Source: Bacteroidota bacterium | GTDB lineage: Bacteria > Bacteroidota > Bacteroidia > Chitinophagales > Chitinophagaceae | NCBI GenBank assembly: GCA_023396345.1 | Contig: JAEWWO010000317.1 | Span: 1 to 12,207, forward strand | DNA length: 12,207 nt | Direction: 5' to 3' | Part shown: positions 1 through 7,928 of the stretch, one piece after another | How positions within the stretch are numbered: position 1 is the first letter of the stretch | How the letters are laid out: every line of letters starts with the position of its first letter | The notes under the pieces: generated by a model | What the model was told of the DNA's origin: nothing | The model's input: the letters and a program-made list of their open reading frames with translations, nothing else | Database searches by the model: none | Position numbers and translations under genes: made by a program

Positions 1-3
1 GAT

Positions 4-11
4 TAAATTTG
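4..11 (+). promoter_or_regulatory. Bacteroidota -7 promoter element ahead of batD
   Basis: TAAATTTG matches the Bacteroidota -7 consensus TAnnTTTG and lies 19 nt before the batD start codon, which would give a short leader of roughly 10-15 nt. The matching -33 element would fall before the window, so only half of the promoter can be seen. An 8-mer with two free positions can occur by chance in AT-rich DNA, and batD may instead be read from an upstream bat operon. Confidence 0.4.
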
Positions 12-30
12 TAGCCTATTATAAAACAAT

Positions 31-1878
31 ATGTTGAAAAAAATTTTCTTTCTATTCATATTTACGGCAGTTGCAGCATCGCTCAATGCGCAGATTGATT
101 TTACATTGACAGTTTCGCAGCGCGATATATCGATGGATGATGAGTTATATGTTGATTACACGGTGAACGGTACGCGTAAAGATGTGGGTATGCCGATGGT
201 CAATTTCAATTCCTGGGATGTTATATCCGGACCAAACACTTCTACAAGCATTTCTTTTGTAAACGGAAAAAGAAGCTCTTCCGTAGCTTATGGCTTTGTG
301 CTGAAACCTAAGAGTACCGGGCAACTCACCGTACCCTCTGCTGAAATTGCCATAGATGGAAACACGTATAAAAGCAACGCTGTTACGGTAAATGTTGCAC
401 GCGGCAGTGGCAGAGGCGGAAACAATTCTGCACAGCAAAGACCGGGCAGAAGCGGCGGTTCAATCTTTGATATCTTTGATGATATATTTGGTGAACCTTC
501 ACAACCACGCAATCCGTCAATGCGTCCGGGACAAAGTCCGTCGGAGTTTATGAAAGAAAATAATTTTGTAAAAGTTACTCCCAGCAAACAAATTGTTTAC
601 ATTGGCGAACCTATTCTGGTTACATACGAGTTTTACTCTGGCATGTCGTTAACCTCTGCAAATGTAACCAAACAACCTTCTTTTAATGGTGCAAGCGTAA
701 TTGAAATGACGGAAGAGAAACCACCATTCAAAACAAATCATAATGGCAGAGAATATATGGTGAGCCGCATAAGGCAGGCACAGTTAATACCTTTAAAGAC
801 AGGAAATATTACTCTGGAATCTGCGGAAGTAGCTACAGAAATTATGGTGAACGATAATTATGGTTTAAGTGCAAACAAGCAAACAGCAACCATTAAAAAT
901 GCTCCGATGAATATTACCGTGCAACCGTTGCCTCCGGGCGCACCTGCGGGATTCAGCGGAAACATAGGTCAATTCAGCATTTCATCCAATGTGGAAAGAA
1001 CCAGTCTGCCTGCCGGAGAAACAAATTATCTTACTGTAACCATTAACGGAGAAGGAAATATAGACGGAATAAAACAACCGGTTATTAATTTCTCCAACGA
1101 CATACAAAGCTATCAGGCGGCAGACTCACAGAGTGTAAACAAACAAATATTTCCCATGCAGGGAACCAAGATTTTTAAAATTCCTTTTGTGGGACAGAAA
1201 GAAGGATCAGTTGTAATTCCTGCTGTCAGTTTCAGTTATTTTGACAATACCGAAAACGCCTATAAAACTGCTACAACACAACCTGTCAATATAACATTTA
1301 CTGCACCACTCAAGAAAGGAGTATTTGAAAGAGAGGTAGATAATGAGGGTTATTCAAGAACCGGCTGGATTTTGATTATTGTAGCCATTGGTATACTTGT
1401 ACTTGCAGGATTATTGTTATTCGGCAGAAGTAAAAACAAAAATAAAACTGTTGCTGAAGAACCTAACATAAAACCCATCAATCCTAATAATTATAAAGCG
1501 CAACCGCAAAAACAAGTTGCCACAAATAATACAGGCAATCCTATTCCGAAAGCTACTACAGCACAGATACAGCAACAGATGCGCAATAACATTACCGGTG
1601 AAATTGCGATGCTGGAAACGCTTATTGAAGAAAATAATTTTTATTCAAAAGCAAAAAATAATTTGTTACAGATTATCAGATATAAATTAAATACAGATAC
1701 CTATTCGGAATATTCTTTGATGGAAGAATTAAAACAATCCGGTCTTAGCGAAACTCAAAAGCAGGATTACAAAAATCTGCTTGATAAAATCAATAAAGGC
1801 TCTTATCTTCCCATAGTGAACATGGACGAAAGAAAACAGGTACTGAACGAACTGAAATACATTTTTCAAAACGGATAA
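31..1878 (+). CDS. batD: BatD-family protein (Bacteroides aerotolerance operon)
   Basis: BatD proteins are exported, membrane-anchored components of the bat (aerotolerance) gene set of Bacteroidota, usually encoded with the MoxR ATPase and the VWA-domain proteins BatA/BatB. Their biochemical role is poorly defined. The 615-residue product has a signal peptide (about 1-21, ending SLNAQ), tandem Ig-like beta-rich segments (about 22-122, 175-295 and 312-425) separated by a Gly/Ser/Arg/Pro-rich linker (about 124-172) that holds the acidic-aromatic stretch FDIFDDIFGEP, a single membrane helix at about 446-465, and a basic, Gln/Asn-rich then helical cytoplasmic tail to 615. This layout and length are typical of BatD. 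The start follows a TAAATTTG element and is immediately followed by the signal peptide. No other bat gene is visible because the window begins 30 nt upstream. The next gene, pth, starts 3 nt after its stop, so the two are probably co-transcribed. Confidence 0.85.
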   Translation: MLKKIFFLFIFTAVAASLNAQIDFTLTVSQRDISMDDELYVDYTVNGTRKDVGMPMVNFNSWDVISGPNTSTSISFVNGKRSSSVAYGFVLKPKSTGQLTVPSAEIAIDGNTYKSNAVTVNVARGSGRGGNNSAQQRPGRSGGSIFDIFDDIFGEPSQPRNPSMRPGQSPSEFMKENNFVKVTPSKQIVYIGEPILVTYEFYSGMSLTSANVTKQPSFNGASVIEMTEEKPPFKTNHNGREYMVSRIRQAQLIPLKTGNITLESAEVATEIMVNDNYGLSANKQTATIKNAPMNITVQPLPPGAPAGFSGNIGQFSISSNVERTSLPAGETNYLTVTINGEGNIDGIKQPVINFSNDIQSYQAADSQSVNKQIFPMQGTKIFKIPFVGQKEGSVVIPAVSFSYFDNTENAYKTATTQPVNITFTAPLKKGVFEREVDNEGYSRTGWILIIVAIGILVLAGLLLFGRSKNKNKTVAEEPNIKPINPNNYKAQPQKQVATNNTGNPIPKATTAQIQQQMRNNITGEIAMLETLIEENNFYSKAKNNLLQIIRYKLNTDTYSEYSLMEELKQSGLSETQKQDYKNLLDKINKGSYLPIVNMDERKQVLNELKYIFQNG

Positions 1879-1881
1879 CAA

Positions 1882-2475
1882 ATGAGCAAGTTTCTGATTG
1901 CAGGTTTAGGTAATATAGGAAATGAATATGTGAACACGCGTCATAACATTGGTTTTGACGTGGTAGATGCTTTTGTGGTAAAGCATGGCGGTGAATTCAG
2001 AAGCGACCGTCTGGCGTATGTATCCGAAATAAAATGGAGAGGGAAAATCTTTATCTGCATTAAGCCCACAACTTATATGAATCTCAGCGGAAAAGCTTTT
2101 AAATACTGGCTCGATAAAGAGAGAATAAATATAGATAACACACTTACAATTGTAGATGACTTAGCACTTCCCATTTCTGCATTACGAGTGCGCAAAGGTG
2201 GCAGTGATGCGGGTCACAACGGATTAAAAGATATACAATTCACTTTGAACACCACAGAGTATCCTAAACTTCGTTTCGGCATCGGAAATAATTATCCTCG
2301 CGGTATGCAGGCAGAATTTGTTTTAAGTAAATGGTTTGCAGAAGACATTCCTCTCATAAAATATAAGATTGAAAAATCTGTAGAAATTATCGAAAGCTTT
2401 GCCATAAACGGTATTGACCGTACTATGAATTTATTCAATAAAAAAGCCATCACTTTACCTACAGAAAAAGAATAA
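1882..2475 (+). CDS. pth: Peptidyl-tRNA hydrolase (Pth)
   Basis: Pth is a cytoplasmic enzyme that cleaves the ester bond of peptidyl-tRNAs dropped from the ribosome, recycling tRNA. It is essential in most bacteria. The 197-residue protein has the usual family length and all recognisable active-site positions: GLGNIGNEY (N11), TRHNIGFD with catalytic H21, KPTTYMNLSG (N67), VDDLALP (D93) and GHNGLKDI (N113), corresponding to N10, H20, N68, D93 and N114 of the E. coli enzyme. The ATG lies 3 nt after the batD stop, with no Shine-Dalgarno sequence, which suggests translational coupling. A hairpin at 2486-2504 follows the gene and may end this transcript. The pairing with batD is most simply shared transcription; I see no functional reason for it. 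Confidence 0.96.
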   Translation: MSKFLIAGLGNIGNEYVNTRHNIGFDVVDAFVVKHGGEFRSDRLAYVSEIKWRGKIFICIKPTTYMNLSGKAFKYWLDKERINIDNTLTIVDDLALPISALRVRKGGSDAGHNGLKDIQFTLNTTEYPKLRFGIGNNYPRGMQAEFVLSKWFAEDIPLIKYKIEKSVEIIESFAINGIDRTMNLFNKKAITLPTEKE

Positions 2476-2485
2476 TTTTTTTGGC

Positions 2486-2504
2486 AGAAACATAAACTGT
2501 TTCT
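2486..2504 (+). terminator. Probable terminator hairpin after pth
   Basis: AGAAACA and TGTTTCT form a perfect 7-bp stem around the 5-nt loop TAAAC, starting 10 nt past the pth stop. The downstream tract AATTTTAAT is only weakly T-rich, while a run of eight T lies just before the stem. It is a moderate intrinsic terminator candidate and fits the change of gene set that follows. Confidence 0.45.
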
Positions 2505-2608
2505 AATTTTAATCTCGAATTTCTTAAATACCTTTATTATTCAATAGAAGAAACATAACAGGTAATAAAAATGTGCCAATATTGTAAAAATTTTAACCTG
2601 AATTACGC

Positions 2609-4162
2609 ATGAAAAAAATATTTATTCTCTCTGTAATTATCTTACAGTCTGCTTTTGCATTTGCACAATCTGTGCAGGTGACTAAATCACAAAAAAGTGT
2701 TGGCGACAACCTTAACTCGCATACCGAAATAATTGCTGATGTGTATGTGTTTCCCGATCGCATATCCTTCTTTGAAATTGACAGTACAAATAATTATGCA
2801 ACCGTAGGACTCAGAAACTTCAACAAAAACGGAAAGACTTTACAAAATAAAGGAAAGATTGTAACCTACCATTTATTACAGGAAAAAACGTTGTGGAATA
2901 AAGAAGTTAATTACCTGAATAATGGTTTCAGCGTTATGAGCAACAACAACTTTTTTTCTACGGGATATAAAACCGCAAAACTTAATAACAATGATGGTGC
3001 TGAAGTATGGGAATTACCAAATAGTATATATTACGCCAATAACAATGTTGGTTTAGGCTATAAATACAGAGCTATGAATGCTGATTTTTCCGATAAGCTG
3101 GAAGGCATCAATTTAAGTGATGGTAAAATTTTATGGACTAAAGAAATTGATAAAGATTACGGATGGAACGATGTAAAGAAATTAAATGATACAACAATAT
3201 TAGTTACTTCATCCGGCTTGCATAAAATCAATCTGAATACCGGCGAAGGCTGGAGTTATGAAGCTTCTACCGGAAGAAATGATTATAAAGGAACTATTGC
3301 AGCTAACATTTTAGGAGCTGCTTTAATGGTAACAACCGGTAGCGGGTTTGTCAGCTACGGTAAAGATGTAGTAAGAGACCTGGTTTCTAATACTTTGTAC
3401 AACGATAAAGATCAGGCTGTTTATCTGGCTTCCAGGGATAAACTGGTTAAGCTGAATATGAATGGTGAGAAACTTTGGGAAAAAGAACTGGAAAAAAGTC
3501 AGGCAGCAAAATCATTTTTATTTGAAAAAGAAGATGAACTGCAAATGATTAATGCAGGTTATGCTTATTTCAATCAAAACCTCATAGACCATGGTGTACC
3601 TTATATTGCTGTGTACAACAAGAATACAGGCGAACAAAAATATATGAAGGAAGTAGCACCCAAGAAAGATATGATTCGTTGCATGACAATGAATGAAGGA
3701 AAATCTGAAGTAATACTTTGTTTAGATGAAAAAATGGCGAGATATAATCTGACCGACGGTACGCTGATAAAAGAAGTAAAATACGACAGTAAGAAATATG
3801 GCAAACCTGATAAATTTATTGATTCCATTCATTTTGAACAAACTGCAGATGGATTTGTAAGTTTAGAAAAACTATATCCCCATAATAGAATTTTAGTTAC
3901 CGATAAAGATTATGTTTTATTTTTAGACAATGACCTGAACATTACTAAAGAAGCCAAAGCAGAAGATTATGCTTTTACTTTTCTTGAAAAAAACAATGTG
4001 CAGCTGATAGTTGATAAGGAAAAAAACATTCATGTTTTAAACCCGGATTTAAAAGAAAGTGCAATACTGCGTATTTCTCCCGATGCGGAAATAGTTGATA
4101 ATAAAATTTACGACACAAATGACAACGAGCTGATTATAATTGATCTGAATAAGTTGATGTAA
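2609..4162 (+). CDS. Exported PQQ-like beta-propeller repeat protein
   Basis: I cannot assign a specific function. The 517-residue product starts with a clear signal peptide (about 1-20, AFAFAQ) and is therefore likely periplasmic or surface-exposed. Several blade-like repeats of the PQQ/BamB type are visible, each a 'D/N-x-x-G-x-x-L/I-W-x-K-E' or similar strand-turn: about 85-100 (KTLWNKEV), 166-180 (LSDGKILWTKEI), 202-218 (LHKINLNTGEGW), 277-293 (LVKLNMNGEKLWEKEL), 333-348 (AVYNKNTGEQKY), 376-392 and 470-490. Such repeats usually fold as a 7-8-bladed propeller. In BamB and many homologues they bind partners rather than PQQ, and no dehydrogenase catalytic motif is seen. A hydrophobic Gly/Ala-rich stretch at about 229-248 interrupts the propeller and might be a membrane-facing loop. 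There is no lipobox. The start codon overlaps the stop of a 13-codon upstream ORF. The gene ends before a hairpin and a strong shared terminator. It appears to be a single-gene transcription unit. Confidence 0.72.
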   Translation: MKKIFILSVIILQSAFAFAQSVQVTKSQKSVGDNLNSHTEIIADVYVFPDRISFFEIDSTNNYATVGLRNFNKNGKTLQNKGKIVTYHLLQEKTLWNKEVNYLNNGFSVMSNNNFFSTGYKTAKLNNNDGAEVWELPNSIYYANNNVGLGYKYRAMNADFSDKLEGINLSDGKILWTKEIDKDYGWNDVKKLNDTTILVTSSGLHKINLNTGEGWSYEASTGRNDYKGTIAANILGAALMVTTGSGFVSYGKDVVRDLVSNTLYNDKDQAVYLASRDKLVKLNMNGEKLWEKELEKSQAAKSFLFEKEDELQMINAGYAYFNQNLIDHGVPYIAVYNKNTGEQKYMKEVAPKKDMIRCMTMNEGKSEVILCLDEKMARYNLTDGTLIKEVKYDSKKYGKPDKFIDSIHFEQTADGFVSLEKLYPHNRILVTDKDYVLFLDNDLNITKEAKAEDYAFTFLEKNNVQLIVDKEKNIHVLNPDLKESAILRISPDAEIVDNKIYDTNDNELIIIDLNKLM

Positions 4163-4194
4163 TCCATTTATACGATTACTATACAAATACTGAA

Positions 4195-4233
4195 AAATGG
4201 AATAAGGAAACAATAACTATTCTTATTTCATTT
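4195..4233 (+). repeat. Imperfect inverted repeat in the 3' UTR of the propeller gene
   Basis: Positions 4195-4208 can pair with 4220-4233 over 14 bp around an 11-nt loop. Two of the pairs (4200-4228 and 4207-4221) are G-U in the + strand transcript and become C-A mismatches in the - strand transcript, so the structure fits better in the mRNA of the upstream gene. There is no T-run after it. It may be a 3'-end stabilising hairpin before the terminator at 4276. Confidence 0.35.
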
Positions 4234-4275
4234 GAAAAACATATACGTAGAGAGCTAAGACTAAGGTTAAATAAC

Positions 4276-4310
4276 AAAAGAGGCAAAGTTGAAATAACCT
4301 GCCTCTTTTT
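4276..4310. terminator. Bidirectional rho-independent terminator
   Basis: AAAAGAGGCA (4276-4285) pairs perfectly with TGCCTCTTTT (4300-4309). Inside the 14-nt gap a further GTT/AAC (4288-4290 with 4296-4298) can pair across a small internal loop. The 3' side ends in TTTTT on the + strand, and the 5' AAAA gives a T-run on the - strand, so it can stop both the propeller gene (114 nt upstream) and the converging nifJ transcript (18 nt past its stop). Confidence 0.85.
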
Positions 4311-4328
4311 ACTACCCTAAAAGCCAAT

Positions 4329-7300
4329 TTACAAAACCGGTGTAAAGTCCTCAACATCCCAGTTAAGCATATCTTCATAGGTTTTCCACCTTAAATCTAC
4401 CAGTTCCTGAGCCACGTTCATCAAATGATCTGCTTCAGCGGGATTGCTTTTTTCCAGATTTTTGTAACGCAATTCATTTTTAGTAAATTCTTTAATCGGA
4501 ATAGAAGGACGCAACGAATCTAAAATAAACGGATTTTTTCCTACTTGTCTCAAAGCAGGATTATATCTTAATAGCGGCCAGTAGGCGCTGTTAACCGCCA
4601 ATTTTTGTTGATTCAATCCATCAGCCATATTTATTCCATGTGCAATACAATGGCTGTATGCCAGTATCAGTGAAGTTCCCGGATAGGCTTCTGCTTCACG
4701 CATGGCGAGCAGCGTTTGTTGCGGATTAGCACCCATTGCAACCTGCGCCACATATACGTTTCCGTAAGAAATAGCTTGCAAACCCAGATTCTTTTTGCCT
4801 GCACGCTTTCCGGCTGTGGCAAACTTAGCCGTTGCTCCCATAGGAGTTGATTTAGAAGATTGTCCGCCTGTGTTGCTGTACACTTCTGTATCAAGCACCA
4901 GAATGTTTACATTTCTTCCGGAAGCCAGCACATGATCCAGTCCTGCCGAACCGATGTCATAAGCCCAGCCGTCACCACCAATAATCCATATACTGCGTCT
5001 TACCAGATGATCGGCAAGGGATAATAAATGTTTTGCTTTGGGATTGTCTGATTGCTGCAAAGTATTTTTCAGTTTATCTACCCGCATTCTTTGCAACATC
5101 AACTGAGACTCTGTTTTCTGCGGAGCTTCTAAAATATCATTAATTAAATTTTCATCCAGTTCAGGCTTTAATAAATATAAAAGCTCTTTAGCCATCTCCA
5201 GTTGCTTATCTGCTGAGACCCCAATACCCAAGCCAAACTCTGCATTATCTTCAAACAAAGAGTTAGACCATGCAGGACCTTTTCCGTTTTTATTCTTTGA
5301 CCAGGGAGTGGTAGGTAAGTTTCCTCCGTAAATAGAGCTGCAACCTGTAGCATTGGCAACCATTGATCTTTCTCCAAATAACTGTGTAATAAGTTTTATG
5401 TAAGGTGTTTCGCCACAACCTGCACATGCCCCTGAAAACTCAAACAAAGGTTCCAGAAATTGTGCTCCTCTCACGGAAGAAAAATCAACTTTTGAACGAT
5501 CATTCATAGGAATGGATTCAAAGAATTCAATATTCTTTTTTTCTCTTTCAAATATAGGCAGCTTATCGCCCATATTGATGGCTTTTTTTGTTTTATCATT
5601 AAGGTTATAAGCCGGACACGCATCTACACACAACGTACAGCCGGTGCAGTCTTCAACATAAATCTGTAAAGTATATCTTGTTTCAGGAAAACCTCTTGCC
5701 GTAATTTTTGCAGAAGGAAAATCTTGCGGCGCATGATCTAAAACTTCTTCGTTATAAAACTTAGCTCTGATAACACTGTGCGGACACACAAAGCTACAAT
5801 TGCCACATTGAATGCAGGTATCGGCATCCCAAACAGGTACCGTATCTGAAATATTTCTTTTTTCCCATTGTGTAGTACCGCTTGGATAAGTTCCGTCAAC
5901 AGGCATAGCACTTACAGGAAGTAAATCACCCTCACCTTTCAGCATTACCGATGTTATATTCTGTACAAACTCAGGTGCTTTATCAGAAACAATATCAGGG
6001 TATGTATTTTTATTGCTTACAGTTGAAGGAATTTCTACTTTATGTAAATGGTCGAGAGAGGCATCCACCGCTCTGTAATTCAGTTCCAGTACGGCTTTAC
6101 CTTTTTTGGCATACGTTTTTTCAATTGCTTTTTTTATTTCTGTAATGGCTTCTTCCTTTGGCAATACGCCGGATAATGCAAAGAAACAGGTTTGCATTAT
6201 GGTATTGATTCTTCTGCCCATACCTACTTTTTCTGCAACGGCATCTGCATCAATAATGTAGAAATTTATTTTTTTGTCGATTAATTGTTGCTGAACAGAG
6301 CCCGGTAATTGCGGCCATACATCGTGTGTATTAAACGGACTATTCAGCAGGAAAGTAGCGCCAACTGTGGCTTTGCTTAATATATCCATTCTTAAAATAA
6401 AATTAAACTGATGACAGGCTATGAAGTTTGCCTGCTCTATCAGATAAGGTGCTTTAATGGGATGCTTACCAAACCGTAAATGTGAAACTGTTTGAGAGCC
6501 TGATTTTTTTGAATCATATACAAAATATCCCTGAGCATACAGGTTGGTATTTTCACCAATAATCTTGATGCTGTTTTTATTGGCAGAAACAGTACCGTCA
6601 GCCCCTAATCCGTAAAACAAGGCAGTAGTTTGCCCCTCTTCAGTCAGTTCAAACTGAGCGTCATACTCCAGACTGAGATTGGTAACATCATCTTTAATAC
6701 CGATAGTAAAATGATTGAGAGGATTGTCTTTTTTCAATTCATCAAAAATACCCACTACCATTGCAGGAGTAAACTCTTTGGAAGACAAGCCATATCTGCC
6801 TCCTATGATTTTAGGCATCTGTTTAAAATCGCCATTGGCAAAACTTTCTGCAACAGCCGTCATTACATCTTTATACAAAGGTTCGCCTTCAGAACCCGGC
6901 TCTTTTGTTCTGTCCAGCACAGCTATTTTCTTTACAGTTGCAGGCAAGGCATTGATGAGGTGTTGGGCTGAGAAAGGACGATATAAACGCACAGTAAGCA
7001 CACCGATTTTTTCGCCTTTATTCAATAAATATTTTGCAGCTTCATTGGCAGTTTCTGCACTGGAAGCCATGGTAACAATTACTCTTTCTGCATCTTCCGC
7101 ACCATAGTATTCCATTATTTTATAAGCACGACCGGTGATGCCAGCAAGTTTATCCATTTGCTGTTGCACAATCTCCGGCGTTTTCTGATAGAACGGATTC
7201 ACGGTTTCTCTCGCCTGAAAATACACATCAGGATTTTGTGCCGTACCTCTGATAAACGGATTATCAGGATTGAGTGCGCGCTTGCGGTGTGCAATAACCA

Positions 7301-7901
7301 GATCGTCATTAATCATTTCCTTTATTACATCATTGCTCACCACGTTTATTTTATTCACTTCGTGAGATGTTCTGAAGCCATCAAAAAAATGTATAAATGG
7401 AATTCTAGCTTCGAGAGTAGATGCATGAGCTACAAGCGCCAAGTCATGCGCTTCCTGCACATTCGTGGAAGCAAGTAAAGCAAAGCCCGTCATTCTTGCA
7501 GCCATCACATCACTATGATCGCCAAATATAGACAAGCCCTGTGCCGCCAAAGAACGTGCTGCTACGTGAAACACTGTGGACGTAAGCTCTCCGGCTATTT
7601 TATACATATTCGGCAACATCAGCATTAAACCCTGCGAAGCCGTAAAAGTTGTAGTCAGTGTGCCAGCCTGCAATGCACCATGTACCGTAGCTACAGCACC
7701 ACCCTCACTTTGCATCTCTACAACATCAGGCACGTTGCCCCAGATATTTTGAACGCCTTTTGCACTCCATTCATCGCAAAACTCTGCCATAGGTGATGAA
7801 GGAGTGATAGGATAAATGGCACATACTTCATTTACTCTGTATGCTATATATGCAGCGGCTTCGTTGCCATCGATAGTTTTTACAGTCTGATTATTGTTCA
7901 T
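4329..7901 (-). CDS. nifJ: Pyruvate:ferredoxin (flavodoxin) oxidoreductase, single-chain
   Basis: This cytoplasmic iron-sulfur and thiamine-diphosphate enzyme interconverts pyruvate + CoA and acetyl-CoA + CO2, passing electrons to ferredoxin or flavodoxin. At 1190 residues it has the full length of homodimeric PFOR. Visible domains are: domain I at about 5-240 with YPITPSSPMAE (T33), QSEGGA (E66) and R116; domain II at about 258-400; the gamma/EKR domain at about 415-690, ending at QWEKR (678-682); a two-cluster ferredoxin domain with C696/C699/C702/C706 and C752/C755/C758/C762; and the C-terminal TPP domain with ACAGCGETP (C826, C829), C854 and C1085 for the proximal cluster, GGDGWAYDIG (about 975-984) and YSNTGGQSSKSTP (N1010). 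All cluster ligands and cofactor residues that I can map by family knowledge are present, so the enzyme should be functional. It is the second gene of an operon, starting 27 nt after the stop of the GltD-like gene, without a Shine-Dalgarno sequence, and ends just before the shared terminator. Its presence suggests anaerobic or microaerobic pyruvate metabolism, or reductive pyruvate synthesis. Confidence 0.97.
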   Translation of the reverse strand: MNNNQTVKTIDGNEAAAYIAYRVNEVCAIYPITPSSPMAEFCDEWSAKGVQNIWGNVPDVVEMQSEGGAVATVHGALQAGTLTTTFTASQGLMLMLPNMYKIAGELTSTVFHVAARSLAAQGLSIFGDHSDVMAARMTGFALLASTNVQEAHDLALVAHASTLEARIPFIHFFDGFRTSHEVNKINVVSNDVIKEMINDDLVIAHRKRALNPDNPFIRGTAQNPDVYFQARETVNPFYQKTPEIVQQQMDKLAGITGRAYKIMEYYGAEDAERVIVTMASSAETANEAAKYLLNKGEKIGVLTVRLYRPFSAQHLINALPATVKKIAVLDRTKEPGSEGEPLYKDVMTAVAESFANGDFKQMPKIIGGRYGLSSKEFTPAMVVGIFDELKKDNPLNHFTIGIKDDVTNLSLEYDAQFELTEEGQTTALFYGLGADGTVSANKNSIKIIGENTNLYAQGYFVYDSKKSGSQTVSHLRFGKHPIKAPYLIEQANFIACHQFNFILRMDILSKATVGATFLLNSPFNTHDVWPQLPGSVQQQLIDKKINFYIIDADAVAEKVGMGRRINTIMQTCFFALSGVLPKEEAITEIKKAIEKTYAKKGKAVLELNYRAVDASLDHLHKVEIPSTVSNKNTYPDIVSDKAPEFVQNITSVMLKGEGDLLPVSAMPVDGTYPSGTTQWEKRNISDTVPVWDADTCIQCGNCSFVCPHSVIRAKFYNEEVLDHAPQDFPSAKITARGFPETRYTLQIYVEDCTGCTLCVDACPAYNLNDKTKKAINMGDKLPIFEREKKNIEFFESIPMNDRSKVDFSSVRGAQFLEPLFEFSGACAGCGETPYIKLITQLFGERSMVANATGCSSIYGGNLPTTPWSKNKNGKGPAWSNSLFEDNAEFGLGIGVSADKQLEMAKELLYLLKPELDENLINDILEAPQKTESQLMLQRMRVDKLKNTLQQSDNPKAKHLLSLADHLVRRSIWIIGGDGWAYDIGSAGLDHVLASGRNVNILVLDTEVYSNTGGQSSKSTPMGATAKFATAGKRAGKKNLGLQAISYGNVYVAQVAMGANPQQTLLAMREAEAYPGTSLILAYSHCIAHGINMADGLNQQKLAVNSAYWPLLRYNPALRQVGKNPFILDSLRPSIPIKEFTKNELRYKNLEKSNPAEADHLMNVAQELVDLRWKTYEDMLNWDVEDFTPVL

Positions 7902-7928
7902 GATAATCTTTGTTTGTGTTTATAAGGA

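Noticed and set aside
145..587. Two - strand open frames of 97 and 99 codons inside batD
   Set aside because: They lie antisense to a well-supported BatD gene and show no domain, signal or start context; they are shadow frames.
2529..2536. TACCTTTA as a -7 promoter element for the propeller gene
   Set aside because: It differs from TAnnTTTG at the last base and has no TTTG at the proper distance upstream; it is too weak to annotate.
6630..7478. Several + strand open frames (64-130 codons) antisense to nifJ
   Set aside because: The nifJ frame on the other strand is continuous with all cofactor motifs, and the antisense translations resemble no protein.
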